From the NCBI GenBank assembly GCA_035489755.1, contig DATGZK010000029.1:58001-122000 (forward strand): a DNA stretch of 64,000 nt, read 5' to 3'. Positions 33,799-42,409 of this stretch are shown in pieces. The DNA comes from UBA9160 sp035489755. Its GTDB lineage: Bacteria > Myxococcota_A > UBA9160. Both the position numbers and the translations under genes were made by a program. Under the pieces are notes generated by a model. That model had not been told where the DNA came from and did no database searches. It was given only the letters and a program-made list of their open reading frames with translations. Position 1 is the stretch's first letter. Every line of letters starts with the position of its first letter.

Positions 33799-34255
33799 GG
33801 ACGCTCCCTGGGGCGTGGAGCCGCCCCTCCGCACAAGCGGACGTCCCCTAACCCCGGACGGGGGTCTGGGCCACACCATCTAGTGCGGGGGTCTGGATCC
33901 GGTTTCTCCCTTCCGCGCCTTCGCCCCAGCGTCCTCCGCTCTGCCTCGGCGCGCAGCCTGAGAGCCGTCTCCGTCATCGCTCCGCCGATGCCGCACGTGC
34001 ACGACCCGCCCGAGCGCGTCACTCGGCGTCGCGTCTGTCCGCCTCATCGGACTGCGTTCTAAGGACCCGCAAGCCGCGGGAATTCTTCGATCGGCTTTGC
34101 AATCAGCGAGTTGCCCGGCCTGCTGCGTATCCGCTTGGCAGCGCAGTCCTCCCGCCACCCAGCGATCGTTCCGTCGAGAACCGTGGCCTCCTTGCCGCAC
34201 ACGCCGATGTCAAGCAGCTGCACCGACGGCTCGATGAGAAAAAACGGGGGTGCGG
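33799..34255. other. Intergenic region with a possible rhodanese remnant
   Basis: About 450 bases with no intact gene. On the minus strand at 34059-34240 a short frame reads ATVLDGTIAGWRE, like the end of a rhodanese domain, and closes with KPIEEFPRLAGP. There is no catalytic Cys segment or start, so at most it is a decayed fragment. The rest shows nothing. Confidence 0.4.
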
Positions 34256-35470
34256 ATGCGCATTGCACTGGTCGTGGACGGTACGCGCGGCGATGTCCAG
34301 CCGATGCTCGTGCTGGGTCGTGCCCTCGCACGAGACGGTCACGTCGTACGCCTCTGCGCCCCACCCGACTTTCGAGAGGCAGCCCAGCTCACGGGCCTCG
34401 AGTTCCGTGCGGTCGGTACCGATGTGCGCGCCTGGCTCACGAGGCATGCACATGCCCTCGAGGGCAGACCCATTCATGCCCTGGGCGAGGCTGTACGCTA
34501 CGCGCGTCAGTGTCTTCGAGCGCAATTCGATACTCTTCCCGAGGCCACGAGCGATTCCCAGTGCCTGATCGGAGCCGGAATCCAACTGGCTGGGCCTTCG
34601 GTCGCCGCGCTCCAAGGCGTTCCCTACCTCTACGTCGCCTATTGCCCGGTTCTCCTTCCTTCGGCCGACTACCCATCGATGGTGTTGCCGCACCAGACGC
34701 TCCCACGCTGGGCGAATCGCCTCAGCTGGCACGCCACACGAGCCTTCTTGAACCACGTGTTCCGAAAAACCCTTGCCGTCCGGCGCGCGGAGCTCGGTCT
34801 CCCCGCCGTGCGGGATGTTCTCGCTTACCTGGTCGGCGAGCGGCCCACCCTCGCGGCGGATCCGGAACTCGCGCCGCTTCCGTCCGACTGTGCGATCGGC
34901 GCGCGACGCATTCGAGCCCTCCAACCCTCCCCCGGCGATCCGCTGCCGCCAAAACTCGACTCGTTCCTCCAGCAGGGGCCCCCACCCGTCTATGTCGGAT
35001 TCGGAAGTATGACGGACACCGACTCCGCCCGTACGACGCGCGAGATCGCGAAGGCCTTCTCTGCCGTTGGATGTCGCGCGATCGTGTCGCGCGGCTGGGC
35101 CGGGCTCGGCGGGGTGCCCCTTCCGGAAGGCGTGCTCGAGATCGGCGCAGTCTGTCATGTGCGCCTATTCCCAAGGCTCGCAGCGGTCGTGCACCATGGA
35201 GGCGCGGGGACGACGACGGCGGCCGCGCGGGCAGGGATCCCGCAGATCGTGGTGCCGCACGTCGCGGACCAGTACTACTGGGCACGACGGGTCGAACTTC
35301 TCGGCATCGGGCCACCTGCGATTCCGAGGAAGCGCTTTTCTGCTCGCACGCTGGAGGCGGCCCTCACCACCCTTCTTGAGAACGAGATTGTCGCAGAGCG
35401 GGCAAGCGAACTCGGTGCCCGCCTGCGAGCGCGCGCTGCCGTCGAGGTAGATTCCGTCCTCTCGTCCTAG
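34256..35470 (+). CDS. UGT/MGT-type glycosyltransferase (GT1/GT28 fold)
   Basis: 404 residues. The N-terminal half has the family start MRIALVVDGTRGDVQPMLVLGRAL. The C-terminal nucleotide-sugar site reads VYVGFGSMTD, AAVVHHGGAGTTTAAARAGIPQ and VVPHVADQYYWARRV. Enzymes of this type add a sugar to lipids, sterols or polyketides. The acceptor cannot be predicted. GTG at 34250 two codons before the ATG is an alternative start. Stands alone. Confidence 0.88.
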   Translation: MRIALVVDGTRGDVQPMLVLGRALARDGHVVRLCAPPDFREAAQLTGLEFRAVGTDVRAWLTRHAHALEGRPIHALGEAVRYARQCLRAQFDTLPEATSDSQCLIGAGIQLAGPSVAALQGVPYLYVAYCPVLLPSADYPSMVLPHQTLPRWANRLSWHATRAFLNHVFRKTLAVRRAELGLPAVRDVLAYLVGERPTLAADPELAPLPSDCAIGARRIRALQPSPGDPLPPKLDSFLQQGPPPVYVGFGSMTDTDSARTTREIAKAFSAVGCRAIVSRGWAGLGGVPLPEGVLEIGAVCHVRLFPRLAAVVHHGGAGTTTAAARAGIPQIVVPHVADQYYWARRVELLGIGPPAIPRKRFSARTLEAALTTLLENEIVAERASELGARLRARAAVEVDSVLSS

Positions 35471-35755
35471 ATCGCTCTGGGCGGCAGGCTTGCCTCGAGA
35501 AGGCGATTTCTACGGATCTGGGGTATTCGCCGAATGAACGGCTCGCATTAGGATCGGAGCAGGGGTCGCCCGATCCTTGGATTTGTCCCCGCGCTTTTTC
35601 CGGCGGGTCGGTCGAGCCCGCGCAGACCTTTGGGGTGGTCGCCGCGAAGGCTGTTGTGCGACGTTTCCGGCGATCCAACCACCGAATCCGCTGCGACCGC
35701 CGGGAGTCGGGAGCAGGCAGCTCAAAGGGTTGAACCCAGAGAGGAAGGAAAAGAG
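35471..35755. other. Intergenic region, nothing recognised
   Basis: 285 bases between the glycosyltransferase and the Rap1a-like gene. No reading frame resembles a protein. The last bases hold a strong ribosome site (GAGAGGAAGGAAAAGAG) used by a short upstream frame. Confidence 0.5.
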
Positions 35756-35809
35756 ATGAAAGCGAGGCGACCCTGCGTCCCCAATCCTAGAGTCGCGGCG
35801 GCTGCATGA
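35756..35809 (+). CDS. Short upstream reading frame coupled to the Rap1a-like gene
   Basis: 17 codons, MKARRPCVPNPRVAAAA. It has the best ribosome site in the area (AGGAAGGAAAAGAG) and its TGA overlaps the ATG of the next gene (ATGA), so ribosomes finishing here could start on the Rap1a-like gene. It may only be a translational coupler. The downstream gene itself has no good ribosome site. Confidence 0.35.
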   Translation: MKARRPCVPNPRVAAAA

Positions 35810-36156
35810 GGGCGATTCCCATCATCTGTTTTTCTCTCCTCCTCGCCTCGTCCACGGCGTCTGCTCAAGTCGGGTTCTACAGCGGCAGCGCGCTCCTCGC
35901 GTCGTGCGAAGACCCGGCGCATCTTCCGGAGTGCACGCAGTACATCGCGGGGGTTCTTGACGTCCACGGATATGACTTATCTCGGTTTGGATCTCCCCGA
36001 GATTTCTGCACACCGGAGGACATTACCTTGGAGGAGCTCCAACGCGTCGTGGTCAAGTGGCTCAAAGCTCACCCCGATAGGCTGCGCGTCACGGCCGCCA
36101 ATTTGGTCGTCCTCGCCCTTACGGACAACTTCAAGTGCAAGGGAGATCGGGGCTGA
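35806..36156 (+). CDS. Rap1a/Tai-family immunity-like exported protein
   Basis: 116 residues with a signal peptide (IICFSLLLASSTASA). The mature part has the family pattern: GSALLASCEDP, CTQYIAGVLDV, FCTPEDITLEELQRVVVKWL and HPDRLRVTAANLVVLAL ending in a Cys. Rap1a and Tai proteins protect against type VI-secreted peptidoglycan amidases (Ssp1/Tae4). No toxin or T6SS gene is next to it, so it is an orphan immunity protein or has another role. Confidence 0.75.
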   Translation: MRAIPIICFSLLLASSTASAQVGFYSGSALLASCEDPAHLPECTQYIAGVLDVHGYDLSRFGSPRDFCTPEDITLEELQRVVVKWLKAHPDRLRVTAANLVVLALTDNFKCKGDRG

Positions 36157-36244
36157 GATGGAACGATGCGCTTCGAAAACCGGCGGACCCTTACCCATCG
36201 TGGTAGGAGCGGGTCGCAGCCCCGAAGGGTCGTGTCCCTTGTCG

Positions 36245-36769
36245 TTACGCCTCGTGCGGATTTTCTCCACGCCGCGTCACGTGCTCTCGTAGCGCTGTCA
36301 TCAGATCGCCCCACCAAAGACCAATCATGCGGCTGAACGCCGGGCCCTCGAGGCCGTGTCGGGCGGGATGACCGGCGCGGAGGGCAGCCCAGCCGCGGTG
36401 CTCCACGGTCACGATCGTGCCGCTTTCGGTCGCGTCGAATCTCACTTCGACTTCGGTTGTTTCGTGAGGAGCGAAGTTCAGATTGCGCCACTCGAACACG
36501 AGGCGCGATGGCGGCTCCCAGGTTCGGATACGCCCCACCTCGACGATCTGCGTGGTTCCCGTAGCGTCGAAGCGCTCGAACAGGCGACCGCCTGGGCGGG
36601 CTTCGAGGATGAGCGTACCCACACCTCTGCCGCTCGCGCGAAAGCGCAAGCCCCGTCGCCACCAAAGGTCGATCTCTTCGGTGAAGACCGCGAAGGCGTC
36701 TGCGGGCGAGACGCCAACCCGCACCGATACGCGCGCCTTGTCTCCGGGCAGCGTAGGGCTCGGGTTCAT
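36245..36769 (-). CDS. SRPBCC (AHSA1-like) domain protein
   Basis: 174 residues. Helix-grip fold pattern: VRVGVSPADAFAVFTEEI, DLWWRRGLRF, GGRLFERF, TWEPPSRLVFEWR, TEVEVRFDATESGTIVTVEHRGW. These START-like domains bind hydrophobic ligands, and AHSA1 members are commonly coupled to ArsR regulators as here. The ATG overlaps the ArsR stop by 4 bases. Third gene of the VOC-ArsR-SRPBCC unit. Confidence 0.85.
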   Translation of the reverse strand: MNPSPTLPGDKARVSVRVGVSPADAFAVFTEEIDLWWRRGLRFRASGRGVGTLILEARPGGRLFERFDATGTTQIVEVGRIRTWEPPSRLVFEWRNLNFAPHETTEVEVRFDATESGTIVTVEHRGWAALRAGHPARHGLEGPAFSRMIGLWWGDLMTALREHVTRRGENPHEA

Positions 36770-37113
36770 TCGCGCCGCTGCCCCCGCGTGCGCTCTGCGT
36801 GCCTCTTGAAGCCCGCTAGCTCTTCACGCCAGAACGCCTCGACCTCATCGAGCCAGCCCCGCAGTGCTGAGAAGGGCTCGGGACGGAGCCGGTAGATGCG
36901 AACGCGGGCATCATGATCGACCCCCTCCTCCTCGACGAGGCCCGTCTTGCGAAGAACGCGCAGGTGCCGGCTCATCGCAGCAGGGCTCATCGAGAGAGCT
37001 GCGGCGAGTTCGCCGGCCCGTCGCGGTCGCTTGCGCAGCAGATCGACGGCGCCGCGTCGTGCCGGATCCGCCAGAGCAGCGAGCGTACGGTCAAGCGCAG
37101 CGGGCGGCGTCAC
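36766..37113 (-). CDS. ArsR-family transcriptional regulator
   Basis: 115 residues from the GTG at 37113, which overlaps the VOC stop (GTGA). Winged helix-turn-helix: LDRTLAALADPARRGAVDLL, RAGELAAALSMSPAAMSRHLRVLRKTGLVEEE split over 35-66, DARVRIYRLRPEPF. No metal-binding Cys pair is visible, so it belongs to the non-metal branch typically linked to SRPBCC genes. It may control its own operon through the TTGA-N10-TCAA repeat at the promoter. Confidence 0.87.
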   Translation of the reverse strand: MTPPAALDRTLAALADPARRGAVDLLRKRPRRAGELAAALSMSPAAMSRHLRVLRKTGLVEEEGVDHDARVRIYRLRPEPFSALRGWLDEVEAFWREELAGFKRHAERTRGQRRE

Positions 37114-37562
37114 TCCTTGGGATCGCGCAGCCGCTGACAGAACCACCAGTGATGGCCCTCGAGGTCCTCCGCCTCGTATCCGCGATCCTCCCAATAATCC
37201 TCGCCATAGTCGGTATTTTTCGGCTCCGAGACGATGACCGCGCCGGTAGCACCTGCGCGACTGCAGTGCGAATCGACGTCATCGACGTACAGCATCATGT
37301 TCTGCGTGTTGCCCCCACCGATCGAACGCGGGCTTCTCCGGTGGGTAGACTCCGGATGGTGCGGCCCCGCTCTCTCATCGCCGACCATGATCAGCCCCTC
37401 GCCGTACGTGAGCTCCGAGTGCTCGATCCGGCCACCGTCGCCCTCGATCTTCAGCCGAAGCTCAAAGCCGAACGCACGACAGAGCCAATCGATGGCTTTG
37501 GCGGGGTCCTGGTAGTAGAGCGCTGTGGAGATGCGCGGCCATCCCGCGGGTGTGCTTCGCAT
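37110..37562 (-). CDS. VOC-family protein (glyoxalase/PhnB-like)
   Basis: 150 residues: paired beta-alpha-beta modules with STALYYQDPAKAIDWLCRAF, FGFELRLKI, MMLYVDDVDSHCSRAGATGA and DRGYEAEDLEGHHWWF. VOC proteins include glyoxalase I, dioxygenases and resistance proteins. The specific reaction is unknown. First gene of the unit, with an ideal ribosome site (GAGGAGGT) and a clear promoter upstream. Confidence 0.85.
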   Translation of the reverse strand: MRSTPAGWPRISTALYYQDPAKAIDWLCRAFGFELRLKIEGDGGRIEHSELTYGEGLIMVGDERAGPHHPESTHRRSPRSIGGGNTQNMMLYVDDVDSHCSRAGATGAVIVSEPKNTDYGEDYWEDRGYEAEDLEGHHWWFCQRLRDPKE

Positions 37563-37582
37563 GGGTACCTCCTCGCGTCTTT

Positions 37583-37610
37583 ACTAAACGATTTGATTAA
37601 CTATTGTCAA
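37583..37610 (-). promoter_or_regulatory. Promoter and operator-like repeat for the VOC-ArsR-SRPBCC operon
   Basis: On the minus strand TTGACA (37610-37605), 16 bases, TTTAGT (37588-37583), about 20 bases before the VOC ATG, in an unusually AT-rich patch. TTGA-N10-TCAA at 37593-37610 is an inverted repeat overlapping the -35 and spacer, suitable for ArsR binding. Binding itself is inference. Confidence 0.6.
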
Positions 37611-37700
37611 CATTAGAAATTATTTTCGCGACCACGCGAAAAGCACAAGCGGCGAAGGGAGGTCCGTGCTTCGAGGTGCGAGCCGGCGTGGCTCGTCTCA

Positions 37701-37979
37701 TCACCCGGCGATCGGAGTCCCCTGCGCCGAGACCAGCTGCCAAGCGCCGTCCGGACCCTTCACGAAGACGTGCGTGTACCGACTTCGAACGACGAGAGGA
37801 CCGGAATCGAGCACCAAACGCATCGACGTACTCCCGATCACCACGGCCACGTCGCCATAGAAGCGGACCAGCGCTTGCTGGGGGACGGTCTCGATCGAAT
37901 CGAAGACGACGCGGCGGGAGACGATTAGCTGGGGCGAAGTCCTGATCGGTGCCCGCGCAGGATCCAGCCGCGCGAAGCT
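37701..37979 (-). pseudogene. Truncated NTF2/SnoaL-like (DUF4440-type) gene remnant
   Basis: A minus-strand frame reads RRVVFDSIETVPQQALVRFY, DVAVVIGSTSMRLVLDSG and RYTHVFVKGPDGAWQLVSAQ, a good match to the C-terminal half of SnoaL-like proteins, ending at TGA 37703-37701. Upstream it is closed by a TGA at about 37980, and a possible N-terminal part (EAEAEWHAAAEVG) is in another frame. A frameshift or internal deletion has probably broken the gene. Confidence 0.55.
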
Positions 37980-38146
37980 TCAGCACCCACCTCAGCTGCA
38001 GCGTGCCATTCCGCCTCGGCTTCACTCCCGGATGTGGCCTGGAGCCCCGCGATCGCCACCCCGCCACGGCGTGTGCGTGGGGCGAGGTGGCATTCTTTGT
38101 GCACTAGGGAGCGCCCGCTTTCTCCGAGCACATGGGGAGGTTTGGC

Positions 38147-39607
38147 GTGGCGGCGGCAGCGTCAGCGGGCAGGCAAGGGTCTCGAGAGCTGTACGACATG
38201 GCGGTCGTCCGCGGTTTTGCCCTCTCCACCTTGGTATGGGGCATCGTCGGAATGAGTGTGGGCCTGCTGGCGGCCCTCCAGCTCGCTTGGCCGTCCCTCA
38301 ACTTTCCGCCGTACCTCCACTTCGGGCGCATCCGGCCGATCCATACCAACGCCGTCATCTTCGGCTTCACGCTGGGCGTGGTGTTTACAGGCAGCTATTA
38401 CGCGGTCCAGCGGCTATGCCGGGTGCGACTCTTCTCGGATGCGCTTTCGCGCGCCCACCTTTGGCTGTGGAACGCCATCATTGTGAGCGCAGCCCTCTCG
38501 CTCGCTGCCGGGTACACGACGTCTAAGGAATACGCGGAGCTCGAGTGGCCACTCGACATCGCCGTCGTGGTGATGTGGGTGATCTATGCCGTGAACTTCT
38601 TTGGCACGATCGCTCGGCGGCGCGAGAAACCCATGTACGTCGCACTTTGGTTTTGGATCGCGAGCATCCTCACGATCGCCATGCTCTACATCTTCAACAA
38701 CCTCGAGCGGCCGGTCTCGCTGTGGAAGTCATACTCGATCTACGCGGGGGTTCACGACGCGAACATCCAGTGGTGGTACGGGCACAACGCCGTGGGCTTC
38801 CTGCTCACGACGCCGATCCTTGGCCTCATGTACTACTTCCTCCCCAAGCAGGCAGGAAGGCCGATCTACTCGCACCGACTCTCGATTCTCCACTTCTGGT
38901 CGTTGATCTTCCTCTACATCTGGGCCGGGCCGCACCACCTCATCTATTCGCCGCTGCCGGATTGGGCCCAGTCGCTGGGCTCGGTCTTCTCGATCATGCT
39001 GATTCTCCCCTCCTGGGGTGGGATGCTGAACGGCCTGCTGACCTTGCGAGGCGCATGGAACAAGCTCCGCACGGACCCGCTGCTCAAGATGTTCGCTGTG
39101 GGGCTCACGTTCTACGGCATGAGCACCTTTGAGGGACCGATGATGGCGATCAAGACCGTCAACTCGCTCTCGCACTTCACCGATTGGACCATCGGGCACG
39201 TGCACTCGGGAGCCCTCGGCTGGGTGGCGCTCACCTCCTTCGCGACTCTCTACTACCTCGTGCCCCGGCTCTGGCATACCGAGCTCTACAGCGTTCGCCT
39301 GGCAGAGACGCATTTCTGGGTCGCGACGCTCGGAATCGTGCTTTACGTAACGCCGATGTGGATATCGGGCGTAACGCAAGGGCTCATGTGGAGGGCGGTG
39401 AATCCGGATGGGAGCCTCGCTTACACCTTTGTCGACACGCTTGCCGCGATTCACATCTACTATGTGATTCGCGCGGCCGGTGGTGCGCTCTTCCTCTCGG
39501 GTGCCCTGATCATGTTCTACAATGTTCTGCGTACAATCCGGCAAGGCACATCAGCAATCCCTGCGCCGAGTGCAGCCGCCGCCGTCGCACTCGCGGGAGG
39601 CAAGTGA
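38147..39607 (+). CDS. ccoN: cbb3-type cytochrome c oxidase subunit I
   Basis: 486 residues from GTG 38147, which has GGGGAGG six bases upstream. The ATG at 38132 is open but has no ribosome site. Haem-copper oxidase core with about twelve helices: RIRPIHTNAVIFGF (low-spin haem His), WWYGHNAVGFLLTTPILG (Cu/haem b3 His), GPHHLIYSPLPDWAQ and IGHVHSGALGWVALT. It reduces O2 at high affinity and pumps protons. Head gene of ccoNOQP-GHIS, and its stop overlaps the ccoO start. Confidence 0.95.
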   Translation: MAAAASAGRQGSRELYDMAVVRGFALSTLVWGIVGMSVGLLAALQLAWPSLNFPPYLHFGRIRPIHTNAVIFGFTLGVVFTGSYYAVQRLCRVRLFSDALSRAHLWLWNAIIVSAALSLAAGYTTSKEYAELEWPLDIAVVVMWVIYAVNFFGTIARRREKPMYVALWFWIASILTIAMLYIFNNLERPVSLWKSYSIYAGVHDANIQWWYGHNAVGFLLTTPILGLMYYFLPKQAGRPIYSHRLSILHFWSLIFLYIWAGPHHLIYSPLPDWAQSLGSVFSIMLILPSWGGMLNGLLTLRGAWNKLRTDPLLKMFAVGLTFYGMSTFEGPMMAIKTVNSLSHFTDWTIGHVHSGALGWVALTSFATLYYLVPRLWHTELYSVRLAETHFWVATLGIVLYVTPMWISGVTQGLMWRAVNPDGSLAYTFVDTLAAIHIYYVIRAAGGALFLSGALIMFYNVLRTIRQGTSAIPAPSAAAAVALAGGK

Positions 39608-40323
39608 TGGCCTGGGAGTGGCACCGACCGCTCGAAGCCAAGCAGCTCACCCTTTCCGTCCTCGCCTTTGTGGCCGTGGCGATCGGCGGGCTCGTGCTGC
39701 TGATCCCGCCGTACTTTCTCCAGGGCACGATCGAGCCGATCGCCGGCGTGAAGCCCTACAGCCCGCTCGAGCTCGAGGGCCGGGACCTCTACATCCGCGA
39801 GGGGTGCAACAACTGCCACAGCCAGGAGGTTCGGCCCTTCAAGACGGAGACCGACCGCTATGGACCGTTTTCCATGGCCGGCGAGGGGATCTACGACCGG
39901 CCCTTCCTGTGGGGTTCAAAGCGCACGGGGCCCGACCTCGCGCGGGTGGGCGGGAAATACCCGGACTCTTGGCACTGGATCCACCTGATGAATCCCCGTC
40001 AGATCGAGCCGCGTTCCAACATGCCGCAGTTCGCGTTCCTGACGAGCTCCGAGCTCGACACCTCGCTAACCCAGCGCAAGCTCGAAGTGCTGCGCAGCCT
40101 CGGAACCCCCTATACCGACGACGAGATCCAAAACGCCGTGGTGGCGCTGCGTCGGCAGTCTGACGAGGTTGCCGCGGCGCTTCGCAAGGATGGAGTGCAG
40201 CTCTCCGAGATTGGCGCTCGAAGTGAGGCGGTCGCGCTGATCGCGTACCTCCAGCGCCTCGGCCGCGACATCGGTTGGCGCGAGAAGCCTGTGTCGACTG
40301 CGAGCCTCGGAGGGGAGCCGTAA
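39607..40323 (+). CDS. ccoO: cbb3 oxidase monohaem subunit II
   Basis: 238 residues. N-terminal anchor (LSVLAFVAVAIGGLVLLIP), periplasmic cytochrome with haem site CNNCH (C67, C70, H71) in EGCNNCHSQEVRPFK, typical YGPFSMAGEGIYDRPFLWGSKRTGPDLA region (parts), and Met ligand in PRSNMPQF. It passes electrons to CcoN. A C-terminal helical extension (KLEVLRSLG onward) is normal for the family. Confidence 0.95.
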   Translation: MAWEWHRPLEAKQLTLSVLAFVAVAIGGLVLLIPPYFLQGTIEPIAGVKPYSPLELEGRDLYIREGCNNCHSQEVRPFKTETDRYGPFSMAGEGIYDRPFLWGSKRTGPDLARVGGKYPDSWHWIHLMNPRQIEPRSNMPQFAFLTSSELDTSLTQRKLEVLRSLGTPYTDDEIQNAVVALRRQSDEVAAALRKDGVQLSEIGARSEAVALIAYLQRLGRDIGWREKPVSTASLGGEP

Positions 40324-40469
40324 TGGATGCCGTAGCGCTCTACAAGCTTGGGCGCCTCGCGGTGCTGGCCTTGGCCCTTGTGGGGATCGCGTTCTACGTG
40401 TTCTCACGAAAGCGGCGCAACCAACTCGAGCTGCCCGCGCGGCGCATGCTGGAGGAGGACGACGCATGA
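40323..40469 (+). CDS. ccoQ: cbb3 oxidase small subunit CcoQ/FixQ
   Basis: 48 residues, single helix (LAVLALALVGIAFYVF) followed by basic SRKRRNQLELPARRML. The ATG overlaps the ccoO stop (TAATG) and its stop overlaps the ccoP start. It stabilises the CcoNOP complex in other species. Confidence 0.85.
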   Translation: MDAVALYKLGRLAVLALALVGIAFYVFSRKRRNQLELPARRMLEEDDA

Positions 40470-41056
40470 AGGCCGAGCGTCCGCCGAGCGAAATCGCAGA
40501 ACTCCCTCGAGCTGACACCGCAGAGCATGATGGGATCGGCGAAGAGGACAACAAGATTCCGACGTGGTTCAACGCTGCCTTTCTCGGAACGATCGTCTTC
40601 GCCTTCGCCTATATGATCTACTTCACGACCACGGGCTGGAGTGCGCGCGGCCAGTACGAAGCCGAGGTGGCGGCGGCCAATTCGGCCGCACAGGCATCGC
40701 AGGCAAGCCAGCCCACCACGAATCCCTACCACCGGAACGCTGCGGCGATTGCCGACGGGAAGGTCGTGTTCGAGCAGATCTGTGCCGCATGCCACAAGCC
40801 CGACGGCTCTGGACTCGTCGGCCCGAGCCTGATCGATCCCTACTGGAAGTACGGCCACACCGACGAAGACCTGTTCAAGACGGTGATGTATGGACGGCCG
40901 GGGGGCATGCCCGCGTGGGGCACGCAGCTTGGTTCCGACAAGGTCTGGCGCGTTCTTGCCTATGTGGAGACATTGCCCAAGTCGAACCAGCCGGGCCTCG
41001 GTGCACCGGACTACCATGGGCCTGGGGCGCCGGCGGCACCCCCTCCGGGCGGTTAG
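40466..41056 (+). CDS. ccoP: cbb3 oxidase subunit III, short monohaem form
   Basis: 196 residues. Cytoplasmic N-terminus, one helix (NAAFLGTIVFAFAYMIYF), then a single cytochrome c domain with CAACH (C106, C109, H110) and Met ligand in GGMPAWG. Classical CcoP has two haem domains and about 300 residues; here only one CxxCH exists and there is no room for a second. The N-terminus has HDGIGEEDNKIPTWFNA, the conserved CcoP pre-helix motif, so identity is secure. Confidence 0.9.
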   Translation: MKAERPPSEIAELPRADTAEHDGIGEEDNKIPTWFNAAFLGTIVFAFAYMIYFTTTGWSARGQYEAEVAAANSAAQASQASQPTTNPYHRNAAAIADGKVVFEQICAACHKPDGSGLVGPSLIDPYWKYGHTDEDLFKTVMYGRPGGMPAWGTQLGSDKVWRVLAYVETLPKSNQPGLGAPDYHGPGAPAAPPPGG

Positions 41057-41065
41057 GGAGCAGCA

Positions 41066-42409
41066 ATGTGGAGCGCTCGTCCCGTCGAGGGCCTCTTCCG
41101 TCGCCTGCGCTGGGCGGCCGACGGCGTCCTGATCGCGATCCTGCTCGTCATCCCCTGGGTCGAGATCCACGGCGAGCCGCTGATCCGCCTCGATATCCCC
41201 GGGCGCAAGTTCCACGTCCTTGGCCTCGTGATTTTTCCTCAGGAACTCTACTTTCTGTGGCTGATCGTCGCGGGGCTCGCGCTCGCGCTCTTCTTCTTCA
41301 CTGCGCTAGCGGGCCGTCTCTGGTGCGGCTGGGCCTGTCCGCAAACCGTCCTTACGGATGTGTATGCAGTGGTAGGGCGCTGGATCCAAGGCTGGTCGCG
41401 CAGCGGTACCCCCGCGCATGTGGCCATGTGGCGCACGCTCGCAACCCACCTCGTCTGGCTCTGCTTTGCGGCAGTCCTCGGCTTCCACTTGGTCGGCTAT
41501 TTCGTCTCGCCCTACATCTTGCTCTCCAATGCCGCGTCGGGTGCGCTCACACCAACGACGACAAAGTTTCTCTTCGTCTCAACCGCGCTCGCCTATCTGG
41601 ATCTCGCGTTCGTGCGGCAGACCTTCTGCAAGTACCTCTGCCCCTACGCGCGCTTCCAGAGCGTGCTCTTCGACCGCGATACACTGGTGATCGGGTATGA
41701 CACGAAGCGCGGTGAGCCGCGTGGTAAACGCGGAACGACCACAGGAGACTGTGTCGATTGCGGCCTGTGCGTCGCCGTCTGCCCCACGGGCATCGACATC
41801 CGCAACGGTCTCCAGCTCGAATGCATCGCGTGCACACAATGCATCGATGCCTGCAACGCCGTGATGGAACGACTCGACCGGCCGCGAAATCTGATCGGCT
41901 ACCGTTCGCTGGTCGCGCTCGAGCGAGTGCGCGCGATGCGGATCTTACGGCCGCGCGTCATGATCTACGGCGCGCTCCTCACAGCGATTGTCACCGTCTT
42001 CGTGGGGGCCGTCGCGGCGCGCGAGCCCCTCGACCTGCAGGTCGCCCACAACCAGAATCTCCTGTTCGGCTCAGCGGCGGACGGCCGTTTCTCGAACGCA
42101 TTTGTGCTCCACATCCAGAATCGCGACCGGGAGGACCATGACTACCGCATCCGGCTCGACGCGCCGCGGGGCTTCGAGCTTGTGGCCGGTGTGAATCCCG
42201 TGCGCGTCCAAGCGACCAGCGCACTCGAGGCGCGCGTTTTTGTCCTGGCGCAGCGAGACGCTGCGGACAGTGCACCGCACGCGCTGGCGTCGGGCGAACG
42301 GGGACTCGGCTTTGTGCTGGAGCGGACGGACAATCCGCGCCAGCGCGTCGTCCGCAACATCAGCTTTCTCTACGCGCCCGGGAGCGTGGGGGCCGGCAGT
42401 GCGCGCTGA
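41066..42409 (+). CDS. ccoG: Cytochrome oxidase accessory protein CcoG (polyferredoxin)
   Basis: 447 residues. Several helices, RLWCGWACPQTVLTDVY and TFCKYLCPYARFQ, then two 4Fe-4S motifs CVDCGLCVAVCPTGIDI and CIACTQCIDACNAVM, and a C-terminal immunoglobulin-like periplasmic domain. CcoG reduces Cu(II) during copper delivery to the oxidase. ATG 9 bases after ccoP. Confidence 0.95.
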   Translation: MWSARPVEGLFRRLRWAADGVLIAILLVIPWVEIHGEPLIRLDIPGRKFHVLGLVIFPQELYFLWLIVAGLALALFFFTALAGRLWCGWACPQTVLTDVYAVVGRWIQGWSRSGTPAHVAMWRTLATHLVWLCFAAVLGFHLVGYFVSPYILLSNAASGALTPTTTKFLFVSTALAYLDLAFVRQTFCKYLCPYARFQSVLFDRDTLVIGYDTKRGEPRGKRGTTTGDCVDCGLCVAVCPTGIDIRNGLQLECIACTQCIDACNAVMERLDRPRNLIGYRSLVALERVRAMRILRPRVMIYGALLTAIVTVFVGAVAAREPLDLQVAHNQNLLFGSAADGRFSNAFVLHIQNRDREDHDYRIRLDAPRGFELVAGVNPVRVQATSALEARVFVLAQRDAADSAPHALASGERGLGFVLERTDNPRQRVVRNISFLYAPGSVGAGSAR

